A stretch of 64,000 nt of DNA from Gimesia aquarii (GCF_007748195.1 NZ_CP037920.1:6816062-6880061); one strand, 5' to 3'. Shown: positions 8,980 through 17,715, counted from the first letter of the stretch. The notes: generated from the sequence alone by a model not told the origin. Numbers and translations: made by a program.

Positions 8980-9329
8980 TGACCGGGAAACAATAGGGCC
9001 TGTTGCAAAAGTCTTTACAGTCACCGTAAGTCCTTAAGCCAGGTTGTGCGAGCATTACCTATCTTGCCCACTTCGATGAAACAAGGGGTTTTTCAACATC
9101 CATGAGGAAGCCGTTGTCAAGTTGATAGCGAGAAGGATACGGGATCTCCAAACATCCATCCGGCATCTCCGCTTACGGCGGACCGCCACGAATTTAATTT
9201 CGACCGCTCCCATTCAGGCCCACGGCGTCGCTTGTCGCCAGTTGAAAAACCGGGATGCGGTTGTTGGATCCCGCTATCGTACCTGAGCAGGCTTCCTTCA
9301 TAGTTTCAAGCCCAATAATTACCTGGTCA
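8980..9329. repeat. 28-bp dif-like site 5, split by an inserted element
   Basis: Left part 8980-8995 (arm TGACCGGGAAA plus CAATA) and right part 9318-9329 (A plus arm TTACCTGGTCA) are separated by a 318-bp insertion and its AATA duplication. Deleting the insertion and one AATA gives exactly 28 bp: arm TGACCGGGAAA, spacer CAATAA, arm TTACCTGGTCA. Confidence 0.85.
8996..9313. mobile_element. 318-bp IS remnant or MITE with 4-bp target duplication
   Basis: The ends are GGGCCTGTTGCAAAAG (left) and, inverted on the right, GGGCTTGAAACTATGAAG. These form imperfect terminal inverted repeats. AATA is present on both sides (8992-8995 and 9314-9317) as a target site duplication. There is no intact ORF, so it is a non-autonomous or internally deleted element. 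I cannot assign an IS family. The left end looks a little like IS6-type ends, but those make 8-bp duplications. Confidence 0.75.
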
Positions 9330-9504
9330 TTAAGCAGAGCCATTATCGATAATCAATAATGAGAGTTGCAAATCAAAAACAATTGGGCTAGCCTGAATGT
9401 GTTCATTTGCTAACTGCTAGCAAATGTGAACGAGTGAGAAACCTGATTATTATTGATTTCTCTGTTTAATCTATTCTTATTTTTTTCTGATTGAGCAATA
9501 CCCA
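9330..9504. other. AT-rich leader upstream of the zinc-ribbon gene
   Basis: Contains the inverted pair GTTCATTTGCTAACTGC and GCTAGCAAATGTGAAC (about 9400-9432), a possible operator or small hairpin. No ORF is seen. Confidence 0.35.
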
Positions 9505-10389
9505 ATGAGCTTAGATGAAGCCTGCAACCACTGCAATGGAGCGATACCTCTTGAATATACCTTCTGTCCCCACTGTGGCATTCAGCTTATTTGTCCCAAT
9601 GTTCGTTTGGCAAGCTCACCCGAGGAATATAAAGCATTGGAGAAGAAATATAAAGATGCCAAATATCAAGCAACTCAACGTGGTTGTTCGGAGGCAATTA
9701 AAAAGTTAGAAAACGAGTTAAAAACGAGCAAAGCTGTCATAGGATGTTCAATATCAAAACTACTTACAATGGCTCGTAAATCTGGCACATTCGCAAATTA
9801 TTACGACTTGATGAGTTACCAATTCTTAACTTATACAAATACTGACGAACCAGACTGGGCAAAATTAAGACCTCAAGTCGAAATTGAATTCATGGGTAGT
9901 CACAAAAACATTGATCAACTTCACTACGCATGTCTCTCTACAACAAGAGAAAGTTTACCCCACTACGGGGAGTGTACCGTCATTTTGAACGATCACATGA
10001 TTGAACATCGGTCATCCGTTTTTATTGAAAATTCTGCTTTGTTTTTTTTTGTGAATGGTCCAAACATACCGTCTGGCCATAGAAGTACATGGGTAAATCG
10101 AACGAAATTGGGTACAGTAAAACTTGCAGATGACATTAAAGAAGATGCAACATTGAAAGATATTGCAAATCTGATTATGAAGTGTGGCGAAACAGCAAGA
10201 GATGACGATTTTCTCGAGGTACAGATCTTTGGCGATATGACCATTCGCACCTTTGAACACATCACCCTAAGGAAAACTTTTCGCGTTAATCAAGAACGAA
10301 AACGAACGAGACTTCGTCGTGGAACTGCCAGCGAAAATGCAATTAAGGAACTTTGTAAAAAGGCCAATGTCAATTGTGAGGTTGTCTAA
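9505..10389 (+). CDS. Zinc-ribbon protein, first gene of an overlapping pair
   Basis: Encodes 294 aa. The N-terminus carries a zinc ribbon: CNHC (residues 7-10) and CPHC (21-24). A helical, Lys-rich linker (about 40-75) follows, then an alpha/beta region of about 200 residues that I do not recognise. No signal peptide is present. The TAA stop overlaps the ATG of the next gene (TAATG), so the two are translationally coupled and their products probably work together. Upstream ribosome-binding sequence is weak. Function unknown. The linked larger partner and the setting among probable conflict genes make a defence role possible but unproven. Confidence 0.75.
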   Translation: MSLDEACNHCNGAIPLEYTFCPHCGIQLICPNVRLASSPEEYKALEKKYKDAKYQATQRGCSEAIKKLENELKTSKAVIGCSISKLLTMARKSGTFANYYDLMSYQFLTYTNTDEPDWAKLRPQVEIEFMGSHKNIDQLHYACLSTTRESLPHYGECTVILNDHMIEHRSSVFIENSALFFFVNGPNIPSGHRSTWVNRTKLGTVKLADDIKEDATLKDIANLIMKCGETARDDDFLEVQIFGDMTIRTFEHITLRKTFRVNQERKRTRLRRGTASENAIKELCKKANVNCEVV

Positions 10390-11897
10390 TGCATGCGTAT
10401 CTTTCAGCTCAACTTTCTATGGCAGTTGTTGTAAGCGACAACCAATGGCAAATCTTGTCATACAATGATCTCCATAAGTTGCGAGATACTACCCCAACTG
10501 AAGCCGCTTCGATCTTTCGAAGTGAACTGGACATACAGGTACTATACGATACGACTATTCCACAAGTGAGAGATAGCTTAGAAGATGCTGTAGATTCTCT
10601 AGAAGCATTCAATTTAGTGCTGTTGTTGCTTGATGATTCGTTCACTCTAGATACACAAAGTCTCGTGATTGAAGAACTTGAAGAGCTTCTTACATGTCCA
10701 GATATTGTCGAAAATCTCGAAAATATATTTTTTGCATCACCACTTCAAGTGGATTTTAATAACCAAACGATATTCGCGATGTGTAGTAATTTGAATTGCG
10801 AATCAGTCTCAAGTTTTATCCGTCATTTGGATAATTTACAGCCCATGATCAAAGCAGTATGGACTGCGTGGAACCAAATCGATTTGTCTCTTTTTGCATC
10901 TGATCACGAACAAAGAAAAATATGTGGACTATTTGTACGCAATGGTGTGTTTAAACGAATCGTTTACGAACTGTCAATTACTGGAACTGTTACTCAGATT
11001 GATAAGAAATTTCCACAGCTATTTCCTTTTGACGAGCAATATTCATCGCTAAAAGAAATCTTACATGAACTGACAATTCGTCTTTGCAATGCAAGTGTCC
11101 CCAAGTCTTTTTCGATGAAACATACAGCGTCACATATATCTATGGAGTTAGTCAAAGAAATTCATTCTGCAGTTAATGCATCGCAGCCTATCGAAGAGTC
11201 TGCTTATCGGAACAGGATTTTCGAGTTATTTTGCGTCTATATACAATCTCTAAATAAGAATGAGCTACATGATGCCAATCACATCATCATTGCTTTGAGC
11301 CGTTATATTCCGAACATTGATATTGTGATTTCAAGAGGAAATAATTCTACAAAAGCTGGAGCTAGTAGTGCTGTATCATCTGCTACTTGGGGGGTAGTTT
11401 GCCTTTGGGATGCATGGAGCTATGCGCATGATTACTTTATAGATACGCGAGTCGATATCGCTACTGCTACTAACATTAACTCTGCAAGTTTACTTTCCGA
11501 ATTTGTTGTTGAAGAGGTGGGCTTACTAGCAACACAAATGTGGAGTCGTGGTATAAAAACAAGTGATAATCATTTTCGTATTCAGCTTTTTACTTTATTC
11601 AAACAATGGTTTGTTGGTTGCAAGGATTATGTTGAAGATATCGTGTCTATGCCTGAAGAGCTGATCAAAACACTTTGTTTTATGGAAAACCTTGATAAAA
11701 AGTTACGTGGAGTTGCTTTTACAGAGGCAGCCCCGTTGGCCATGCATGACTTTTCTTATATGCAATTTGTTTGGGAAGTAGCACGACTTTGGAAAGAATG
11801 GACATTTTATTGTCAGCATTACAGAACCAAAGATCAAGAAAAATATCAAACAACTGCCAGTAGTAATTCTGCTTTTAATGTCAAAGAGATGACTTAA
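10389..11897 (+). CDS. Large orphan helical protein coupled to the zinc-ribbon gene
   Basis: Encodes 502 aa starting at an ATG that shares its A with the upstream stop codon. It is predominantly helical with no signal peptide. A short acidic hydrophobic segment, FNLVLLLLDDS, lies near residues 74-84. There is no recognisable catalytic motif or nucleotide-binding loop. A Gly/Ala/Ser-rich stretch (about 318-332) may be a flexible loop or membrane-interacting helix. Overlapping organisation with the zinc-ribbon gene implies a two-protein system. Confidence 0.72.
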   Translation: MHAYLSAQLSMAVVVSDNQWQILSYNDLHKLRDTTPTEAASIFRSELDIQVLYDTTIPQVRDSLEDAVDSLEAFNLVLLLLDDSFTLDTQSLVIEELEELLTCPDIVENLENIFFASPLQVDFNNQTIFAMCSNLNCESVSSFIRHLDNLQPMIKAVWTAWNQIDLSLFASDHEQRKICGLFVRNGVFKRIVYELSITGTVTQIDKKFPQLFPFDEQYSSLKEILHELTIRLCNASVPKSFSMKHTASHISMELVKEIHSAVNASQPIEESAYRNRIFELFCVYIQSLNKNELHDANHIIIALSRYIPNIDIVISRGNNSTKAGASSAVSSATWGVVCLWDAWSYAHDYFIDTRVDIATATNINSASLLSEFVVEEVGLLATQMWSRGIKTSDNHFRIQLFTLFKQWFVGCKDYVEDIVSMPEELIKTLCFMENLDKKLRGVAFTEAAPLAMHDFSYMQFVWEVARLWKEWTFYCQHYRTKDQEKYQTTASSNSAFNVKEMT

Positions 11898-11954
11898 AAT
11901 CAGGAATCATCCAAACACTTAAGATGGGAAGAATTGCAGGCACAAGTTGTACTA

Positions 11955-12200
11955 TTATCGAACTTCACCGCAAAACTGGATCTGGAAATTGTCCACGACT
12001 TCAATCCCGCGCAGCATGAACTCAAGACGTTTCAGTCTGTCTTTAGCCTCAATCGCTTTGAGATGCCCAGAAGCCCCGTTGGTTGATTTCATTCTAAACG
12101 CACCACCGATTTCTCTCACGGTGGGACCATGTCCAGATTTCGCAATGAAGATTCGAACGAAGCTGAGAATCTGTTTTTGCCTTGGCATTATTTTTTTCAT
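11955..12200 (-). CDS. LexA-type winged-helix DNA-binding domain alone
   Basis: Encodes 81 aa from ATG 12200, with AAAAAGGT upstream on the minus strand. The sequence MPRQKQILSFVRIFI then GPTVREIGGAF then GHLKAIEAKDRLKR matches the LexA N-terminal winged helix in order. The C-terminal autocleavage (Ser/Lys) domain is absent, so this cannot be a RecA-cleaved repressor of the usual kind. Residues after about 60 (LRGIEVVD) still resemble the LexA linker. It may be a regulator of its neighbours or of SOS-type operators, converging on the 9505-11897 pair. Confidence 0.75.
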   Translation of the reverse strand: MKKIMPRQKQILSFVRIFIAKSGHGPTVREIGGAFRMKSTNGASGHLKAIEAKDRLKRLEFMLRGIEVVDNFQIQFCGEVR

Positions 12201-12223
12201 GTTCAGATACCTTTTTGAATAGA

Positions 12224-12251
12224 TGTCCCGGTAATGCTTATTTACCAGACA
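12224..12251. repeat. 28-bp dif-like site 6
   Basis: Left arm TGTCCCGGTAA, spacer TGCTTA, right arm TTTACCAGACA. It is paired with site 7 only 33 bp away, with no gene between. Confidence 0.8.
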
Positions 12252-12284
12252 CTTTAAAATCACTTGGCTTATCTAAAAGAATAA

Positions 12285-12312
12285 TGACTGGGTAATAGGT
12301 ATTACCTAACAC
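12285..12312. repeat. 28-bp dif-like site 7
   Basis: Left arm TGACTGGGTAA, spacer TAGGTA, right arm TTACCTAACAC (one base appears lost in the arm). Second member of a close pair. Confidence 0.72.
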
Positions 12313-12406
12313 TTTTAGCACATGCTCAGTTGGATCTTGTAGGATTTTTGCCTTTTTTGGGTCTGTTTACCTTACTTATAGCATTGTGTAGATTACCAGC
12401 ACATTG

Positions 12407-12799
12407 TTAATTCTGTGAGTTCAGATCGGATAGATGAAACTCGAGAGCGTCGGGCATATGTGCGGGAGAATCAGTTGCTGATATTATGCCATTTTCAAAT
12501 TGATGAATTTCCAAAACACGATAGATTCCTGGGAAATACTGACGCTTACGAGCCAAGGGCTCAATAACAACGAGCTGTTGTTTACGGTTGGGATCCCATT
12601 GAGGAACTGCCAAGTATCTAGAGTCTTCAGACCAAGCAATCGATGAATTACATCTTTCGACAATGAAATCGTTGGAGATATGTAGAGTTCCCCACATTGG
12701 CCCACCCATAGAAATCTCCGATGCGTCAGAGATTTCAGCAACAAGGGATTCATCAGGACTAAGTAGACGCACATATTCAGACCATGGAGAAATCGTCAT
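12407..12799 (-). CDS. Orphan small protein with propeller-like strands
   Basis: Encodes 130 aa with an ATG start and no signal peptide. Short segments such as IAWSEDSRYLAVPQWD, followed by a strand (QLVVIEP), look like a single TolB or WD-type blade. That is a weak inference. It is the sole gene between sites 7 and 8. Confidence 0.6.
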   Translation of the reverse strand: MTISPWSEYVRLLSPDESLVAEISDASEISMGGPMWGTLHISNDFIVERCNSSIAWSEDSRYLAVPQWDPNRKQQLVVIEPLARKRQYFPGIYRVLEIHQFENGIISATDSPAHMPDALEFHLSDLNSQN

Positions 12800-12920
12800 G
12801 TCGAGCTAACTCTAATTGTAAGGAAATTTGTTCTATGACTCTTCAACGACTTAATATTTTATGATACCCAAAATCGTACTGTTTAATGCAGCATGTAAAA
12901 AGAAACTTTCGAACTTTGAT

Positions 12921-12948
12921 TGTCCGGGTAATAATAATTACCTGGTCA
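12921..12948. repeat. 28-bp dif-like site 8
   Basis: Left arm TGTCCGGGTAA, spacer TAATAA, right arm TTACCTGGTCA. It lies between two single-gene modules. Confidence 0.88.
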
Positions 12949-13082
12949 CTAATACAAATCATAATTCATTTTTGATCGTAGAAGTTGCGAAATGACATTT
13001 TGAATTCAATGATCTCGAATTTTACTTCGACTCTCTTATCGAGTGAAAGTTCGGTCGAATATGCATGGAAGTTGAGCGAATC

Positions 13083-13352
13083 TCAAACACGATTTAAATC
13101 ACAATAGATGATTTGTGGAATGCGAAAACCAGATTGAACCGTATCTGTCTCTCCTTTGAGAAATGATTCGATCTTTCGAATGCTATGAGCCGAACATGGC
13201 CCAAATTGAAATTGCTCTTTGATATCGTCTGATTTCAGATATTGAACGCGATATTGATCGAAACAATCGTCACCATCATATTCTGCCCATTCAAAACACA
13301 ATTTTGCTGCTGGATTGCCAACAATCAGAGTCGCAGAGTTATTTTTTGTCAT
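13083..13352 (-). CDS. Small orphan protein
   Basis: Encodes 89 aa from ATG 13352; a TTG at 13373 would add seven residues. There is no signal peptide or transmembrane segment. Acidic patches (EWAEYDGDDCFDQ) and mixed alpha/beta character fit a small immunity-type protein, but there is no family match I can name. It is the only gene between sites 8 and 9. Confidence 0.6.
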   Translation of the reverse strand: MTKNNSATLIVGNPAAKLCFEWAEYDGDDCFDQYRVQYLKSDDIKEQFQFGPCSAHSIRKIESFLKGETDTVQSGFRIPQIIYCDLNRV

Positions 13353-13387
13353 ACTGTTTTCTAATTTAAGCAAACAATTGCTGAAAG

Positions 13388-13415
13388 TAACCGGGTAATA
13401 CGTGTTAATCAGACA
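13388..13415. repeat. 28-bp dif-like site 9
   Basis: Left arm TAACCGGGTAA, spacer TACGTG, right arm TTAATCAGACA. The right arm is degenerate. Confidence 0.7.
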
Positions 13416-13464
13416 GTTTAGTTCATTAGTTTCTCAAAAAACCTAATTTTGTTTTCGAGTGTTA

Positions 13465-14508
13465 TCATGGATGATTGACGATAACAGACTGACACAAATG
13501 AGGTAAATGCGTTTTAACGTATTTAAATGCGACCTCAAAGTCACTCAAGAATGAACGTTCTGAAACATCATCCTTATCGTTTCTCCAATCGAGCTCTCTG
13601 ATTTCTGTTTTGGTAAACGGCCGAATCGGCTTAAACTCTTCAATGTTTGTATCACGCGAAAGTTTACTTGACTCAATTATCGCCCTAGACAATATCGATT
13701 GCACGAGTAAGCATCGCCAAAGTATAGGACGAGTTCTCGGATCGAATCCATGAAATATATCACGAACAAGGCTGAAACCCTCACTGACTTCAGATTGTTT
13801 ATTCTTATAATCACTTTCAAATTCACCATAACTTTTTACATGTATTTTGTGATCCGGTAGTCGTGTTAAAAGACTCTCTACTGCACTATCTAACCGTCCA
13901 ATTGGTAATCCTTGTCGCCAATATTTACGAGGGTCTGAATTACGTTGCTCTAGCCAGTTTCCAATATTGGGCTCGTATGACAATGCTGGCTCCAATCTGG
14001 CTAGCTCAAAGTCGTCTGTCCAGCAAATATAAAGCCACTTGATCAAGTCGTATCGAGCTTTTGTAACCTTGTCGACATTCAAATCTATCAATGTTAGTGC
14101 TTCTCTGATTTGCTTGTAGTGTGCCAAAGGAATAAAGAGGTTGTAGTAGGTTGATATTGAATAATAACCTTCGTTAGTGAGCCAGTCATCATCTTCGAGT
14201 CCGAGGTGTCCTAGACGTGAAGTACGAGCGAGACTAATTACTCGATGTTTAGTGTCGTTTGCAGATTCATTAAGCTGAAAAAAGATTGGTTCACATTCAT
14301 GATACAGTCGCTTACGCGCTTCATACTCGTAATCCAAGCGAGCATCATGCATTGCACGACTGTTTGCTAGATCTGATTTCAGTATCTCAAGCTTTGTTTG
14401 TGTTAAATAATTCCAGATAATGTTGACTACGGTAACCAACAAAGAGAACGAAGCAATAACCAGGGCGGCGATGATTTTTGGATCAGTTGATGTTTCTGCG
14501 ATGGTCAT
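13465..14508 (-). CDS. Single-pass membrane-anchored orphan protein
   Basis: Encodes 347 aa from ATG 14508 (MTIAETSTDPKIIAAL); an upstream ATG at 14559 would add 17 poorly hydrophobic residues. One transmembrane helix near the N-terminus (IIAALVIASFSLLVTVVNII) is followed by a coiled-coil-like charged stretch and a large cytoplasmic helical domain. That layout is common in planctomycete and proteobacterial orphan proteins of unknown role. It is the sole gene in its module. Confidence 0.65.
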   Translation of the reverse strand: MTIAETSTDPKIIAALVIASFSLLVTVVNIIWNYLTQTKLEILKSDLANSRAMHDARLDYEYEARKRLYHECEPIFFQLNESANDTKHRVISLARTSRLGHLGLEDDDWLTNEGYYSISTYYNLFIPLAHYKQIREALTLIDLNVDKVTKARYDLIKWLYICWTDDFELARLEPALSYEPNIGNWLEQRNSDPRKYWRQGLPIGRLDSAVESLLTRLPDHKIHVKSYGEFESDYKNKQSEVSEGFSLVRDIFHGFDPRTRPILWRCLLVQSILSRAIIESSKLSRDTNIEEFKPIRPFTKTEIRELDWRNDKDDVSERSFLSDFEVAFKYVKTHLPHLCQSVIVNHP

Positions 14509-14602
14509 TCTAAGGCTAGTCTCGTTGAAACAAAATATTGCGATAAAATCTCTATACATTGAAAGATATAGAAAATATTCTGTAATTTTTACTCAGTACC
14601 AG

Positions 14603-14630
14603 TGTCCGGGTATCACACATTACCCGGTCA
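14603..14630. repeat. 28-bp dif-like site 10
   Basis: Left arm TGTCCGGGTAT, spacer CACACA, right arm TTACCCGGTCA. It lies 29 bp from the 3' end of the next minus-strand gene. Confidence 0.87.
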
Positions 14631-14658
14631 TTATTCTCGATTATAGCAATGCTATAAT

Positions 14659-14997
14659 TCATAGCATACCATTCTCTTTCAGATCCTGTTCAAGCACTGG
14701 ACTGTGTGAAGGATAGCTCCAATACCAGAAGTAACTCTGCGGATAGTTCCCGCAAATACATCGTTTTGTGGAGTTTAATATTGCTAAGAATCGACTATCG
14801 GTTCTTTCAATTCGCGACCATAAACCTGAAACATCCGGATCATCTTTATGCTCTTCGAGATATTGTCGACAATAGAGGTCGTTGATGTATTCATAAATCG
14901 ACATTGAATAGCCATCCAGTAACGAATCAACAAGGGATTCGTATTCTGATACCCGATCTTCTATTTTGCTGGGCCGACGGCTTTTGAAGTTTGTCAT
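14659..14997 (-). CDS. Small orphan protein
   Basis: Encodes 112 aa with an ATG start. It is helical and charged, with no signal peptide. Two Cys in RCICGNY (residues about 82-84) could bind metal but lack a second pair. It is the only gene between sites 10 and 11. Confidence 0.55.
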   Translation of the reverse strand: MTNFKSRRPSKIEDRVSEYESLVDSLLDGYSMSIYEYINDLYCRQYLEEHKDDPDVSGLWSRIERTDSRFLAILNSTKRCICGNYPQSYFWYWSYPSHSPVLEQDLKENGML

Positions 14998-15058
14998 TAG
15001 TGAAACTCATACCTTCGCTATGTTTAAGAACATTTTATTTGTGTCAAGTCAGAATTGA

Positions 15059-15086
15059 TGTCTGGGTAAACATCGTTACCGTCGGC
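15059..15086. repeat. 28-bp dif-like site 11
   Basis: Left arm TGTCTGGGTAA, spacer ACATCG, right arm TTACCGTCGGC. The last six bases of the right arm no longer match. Confidence 0.65.
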
Positions 15087-15166
15087 GAAGTTGCATATTG
15101 ATTTAAGAATTCGCAATTCACGCCGCTCCTGAACATTGCATGATTCGACGATGATACGCGGAAATT

Positions 15167-15859
15167 TTATAGTTCCCACATTCCTTGAGGCATTGTCTCA
15201 TTGTTGATAAGATCTTCAACTTCCTTCTGGGACATTAGAGACCAAGTCCTTGATGTGCCACCGTAAGTCTCAGAGTAACCGAAGCTTTTTAGCCGTTGGT
15301 AGACTCCTGTCTGCGATTCCGCTCCTGTGCCTAAATCGTTGCCGTCTGCTGAGACATTGACAAGAATGCTATTCTTCTCTTTTGGGTGAACCAAAGCAAA
15401 CGCAAATTCGATATGAAAGCCCTCGAATTCAAATTTTGCAGGCAGAGCACCTTTCTTTATCACTATGTCGCCGTCGACGGAGACGAGTCCAACGTATTTG
15501 GCACCAGGCGTGCCGAGTACTTCACATACAAAGTTGCGTGGTCTGTCCATTCCACGGAGCATGCTGAGTGTCCCTTGCCAAGCAACGATTAAAATCGTGA
15601 GAGGTAAAATGGTGGCGCAAAAAAGACGAGGACGTGTCGTAATTGTCAGACGGCCCAGGAATGCACCAAGTATTGCACCGCATGGAACGGTCAACAAGCT
15701 TACGACCCATGAGATGCTACCAGCGCTTGGATCATTCGGAGTGGTCAACTGTGACAAATATCCAAGGACCGAGGCAGTGAAACCTCCAAAAGCCAAACCA
15801 ACGAATGCGCCACTGACAACTCCAAAAATGATGGCGATTACTTTCATACTGTGGGCCAT
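15167..15859 (-). CDS. Orphan membrane protein with N-terminal transmembrane helices
   Basis: Encodes 230 aa from ATG 15859. The reading frame is open further upstream, but that stretch is a fragment of block B and not likely coding. Gly/Ala-rich hydrophobic segments fall at about residues 5-35, 52-72 and 80-100. A soluble domain of about 120 residues follows and contains SVDGDIVIKKG and VNVSADGN. It is probably an inner-membrane protein with an extracytoplasmic C-terminal domain. Function unknown. Confidence 0.65.
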   Translation of the reverse strand: MAHSMKVIAIIFGVVSGAFVGLAFGGFTASVLGYLSQLTTPNDPSAGSISWVVSLLTVPCGAILGAFLGRLTITTRPRLFCATILPLTILIVAWQGTLSMLRGMDRPRNFVCEVLGTPGAKYVGLVSVDGDIVIKKGALPAKFEFEGFHIEFAFALVHPKEKNSILVNVSADGNDLGTGAESQTGVYQRLKSFGYSETYGGTSRTWSLMSQKEVEDLINNETMPQGMWEL

Positions 15860-15870
15860 AAAGCCACCGA

Positions 15871-15900
15871 ATTGATTATTCACCTGCACGCCCTTGATCA
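15871..15900 (-). repeat. Block B fragment
   Basis: ATTATTCACCTGCACGCCCT matches the gene-proximal end of block B (ATTATTAACCTGCACGGCCT at 26.73 kb). As with the full copies, it sits directly upstream of a gene start. Confidence 0.65.
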
Positions 15901-16010
15901 AAGATGGTGTTATAGAAGCTTCATCTCACACAAAAATGCTAGATATGATAACAGTCGTTAAGAGTACTTCAAACTAACCGATCTGGGATAATGTCGTTAA
16001 AAAACATTAA

Positions 16011-16038
16011 CGTCCGGGTAATTTACATTACCTAGACA
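16011..16038. repeat. 28-bp dif-like site 12
   Basis: Left arm CGTCCGGGTAA, spacer TTTACA, right arm TTACCTAGACA. It is paired with site 13, with 27 empty bp between. Confidence 0.8.
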
Positions 16039-16065
16039 TATCACAGTGATCCCATAAAAGAAAAG

Positions 16066-16092
16066 TGATCGGGAAACATCGTTTACCAGACA
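16066..16092. repeat. dif-like site 13, 27 bp
   Basis: Left arm TGATCGGGAAA, spacer CATCG, right arm TTTACCAGACA. The spacer is 5 bp, so this copy is one base short. Confidence 0.75.
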
Positions 16093-16175
16093 AACTGGAA
16101 ATGTGTACTAAATCACTGTAACGTCATATGTGGAATATTTACGCACTTTAAAAAATTTGTTGAAAGACTCATTCC

Positions 16176-16709
16176 ATGATTGATGTCCCAGCTGAACGTG
16201 AATCTCTGCTTAAGGACCTACACCCTATCTTTCGGGAAGTAGACATCGCAGTTGCAGCGTATATTGACATTGTTCGCGATTCCCCAGAACTCTCTGATGA
16301 ACAAATTCAAGACCAATTAATTTCCAAGGGGGTCGAATCATCGCTGGCTTTTGGTTGCACAACATTTGTGCCAACCGCATTTGGTCGCACAATTATCCAC
16401 GAACTTGGTGTTTCTGTTTCAGATACTTATATAGAATTCAATCTTTCCAACAAACAAGAAGTTGAAAAACAACTCACAGAACAGTTCGAGTTTATTTGGG
16501 CTAAAACAGTAGTCAGCATATATCGAGAATCGTCGGAGTACTCATCTGTATGCAAAACAATTTCCTTACGCAGTGCCGAAGTAGCCGCAATTAATAACGC
16601 ACTTCACGATGGAGAGACAGAAGAATCACTTCGCGAAGGACATCTAGGTCCATCAATCGTTATTGTGGGCAAACCGCAAAAGAGGTGGTGGGAGTTCTGG
16701 CGTAAATAA
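16176..16709 (+). CDS. Orphan soluble protein
   Basis: Encodes 177 aa with an ATG start. It is helical and acidic, and it ends in the aromatic-basic tail RWWEFWRK, which could bind membrane or a partner. I recognise no family. It is the sole gene between sites 13 and 14 and is followed 46 bp later by a site. Confidence 0.6.
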   Translation: MIDVPAERESLLKDLHPIFREVDIAVAAYIDIVRDSPELSDEQIQDQLISKGVESSLAFGCTTFVPTAFGRTIIHELGVSVSDTYIEFNLSNKQEVEKQLTEQFEFIWAKTVVSIYRESSEYSSVCKTISLRSAEVAAINNALHDGETEESLREGHLGPSIVIVGKPQKRWWEFWRK

Positions 16710-16755
16710 AACACAATTTTTGTCGACAATGGAAAAAAAGATGATCGTGAATAAA

Positions 16756-16783
16756 TGACCGAGTAATATGCGTTACCCGGACA
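16756..16783. repeat. 28-bp dif-like site 14
   Basis: Left arm TGACCGAGTAA, spacer TATGCG, right arm TTACCCGGACA. Motif D follows immediately. Confidence 0.85.
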
Positions 16784-16816
16784 TTATTTTGATGAGTGCC
16801 TTTTTAAACGGTCAAT
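16784..16816 (+). repeat. Motif D, copy 3
   Basis: A diverged copy reading GATGAGTGCCTTTTTAAACG followed by GTC, directly after site 14. It lies on the 3' side of the leucine-rich-repeat gene, the same arrangement as the other copies. Confidence 0.55.
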
Positions 16817-16974
16817 ATTCGGCACATCCGTGAATTCAAATCAGGTTTCCGACGAGTTTCAGGGAAGGCAACTCGTTAACTTTCGACTTCGGCTTTAATC
16901 CCGATGCGAGTTGGAATTGACACCAATAACAATCGGTTTTGGCGACCGGTATTATACCGTCATTACGGATGAGC

Positions 16975-17625
16975 TTACTTGGTCGGAGAACCTGCTACTC
17001 GCCGCTTAACATGGCAATGTGGGAGCATTGATCTTAGGTCTGCGATACCACGTTCTGTGACCCGTGTGTATTTTACATAGAGAACGCGAAGAGTTGAGAA
17101 TCGTGACAGTCGACAAAGACCAATATCACTCAATTCAGTTAACGTCAGGACAAGGCGCTGAATTCGCGGCATTTCCGGCAACTGAGCTATACAGTCATCA
17201 GTGATTGTGGTCCGTGACAGATCCAAAAATGATGTATGTAGTTTTCGTGTACGGGTGAAATGAATGCCTGTGATTTGACTGCCATAGAGTGAAAGCCAGT
17301 CGAGCGATTGGTGATGTTCTAAATTTGGCAGGTGCACCGCGTCTCCGGGATACGCATGAAGCAGCAGGCGCGTCACAGACGTCGCGTGTTCTAAAGCGGC
17401 AACAGCGGTGCTCGTAGGAGGGCAGTGGGGGACACTTAGATGATCAAACTCACCAAACGATGTCAATGAGTGAGTCTGGGGGAAACAATCGGGGGGCGTC
17501 AGGGCCCTTAGCGCATTCAGCGCCGATTCTGAGATCGAAGATTTCGCAAGCTGATCCCAAGCGACTGCTACACGTCGTTGGTGTGGGTTTGGCTCATTGG
17601 GAGATTGATTTGTGATCGTAGCCAC
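16975..17625 (-). CDS. Leucine-rich-repeat protein
   Basis: Encodes 216 aa. Irregular leucine-rich repeats run from about residue 85 to 205, for example LDWLSLYGSQITGI, TSFLDLSRTTITDDC, QRLVLTLTELSDIGLC and LRVLYVKYTRVTERGI. Such repeats are common in planctomycetes and usually mediate protein binding. No signal peptide is seen. The module has motif D at the gene's 3' side and block C upstream, so it is a complete nested module. Confidence 0.78.
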   Translation of the reverse strand: MATITNQSPNEPNPHQRRVAVAWDQLAKSSISESALNALRALTPPDCFPQTHSLTSFGEFDHLSVPHCPPTSTAVAALEHATSVTRLLLHAYPGDAVHLPNLEHHQSLDWLSLYGSQITGIHFTRTRKLHTSFLDLSRTTITDDCIAQLPEMPRIQRLVLTLTELSDIGLCRLSRFSTLRVLYVKYTRVTERGIADLRSMLPHCHVKRRVAGSPTK

Positions 17626-17650
17626 AGCTGACTCTGCAGATGCATGTCGT

Positions 17651-17715
17651 ATAACTATTGATAGACAGAATTAAATTCTGTCTAAATTTACCAGAATTTT
17701 TGTCCATTATCAATA
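17651..17715 (-). repeat. Block C, copy 2 (inverted)
   Basis: On the minus strand this reads ATTGATAATGGAC, then an AT-rich middle, then TCTGTCTATCAATAGTTAT, as in copies 1 and 3. It lies directly upstream of the minus-strand LRR gene. Confidence 0.72.
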
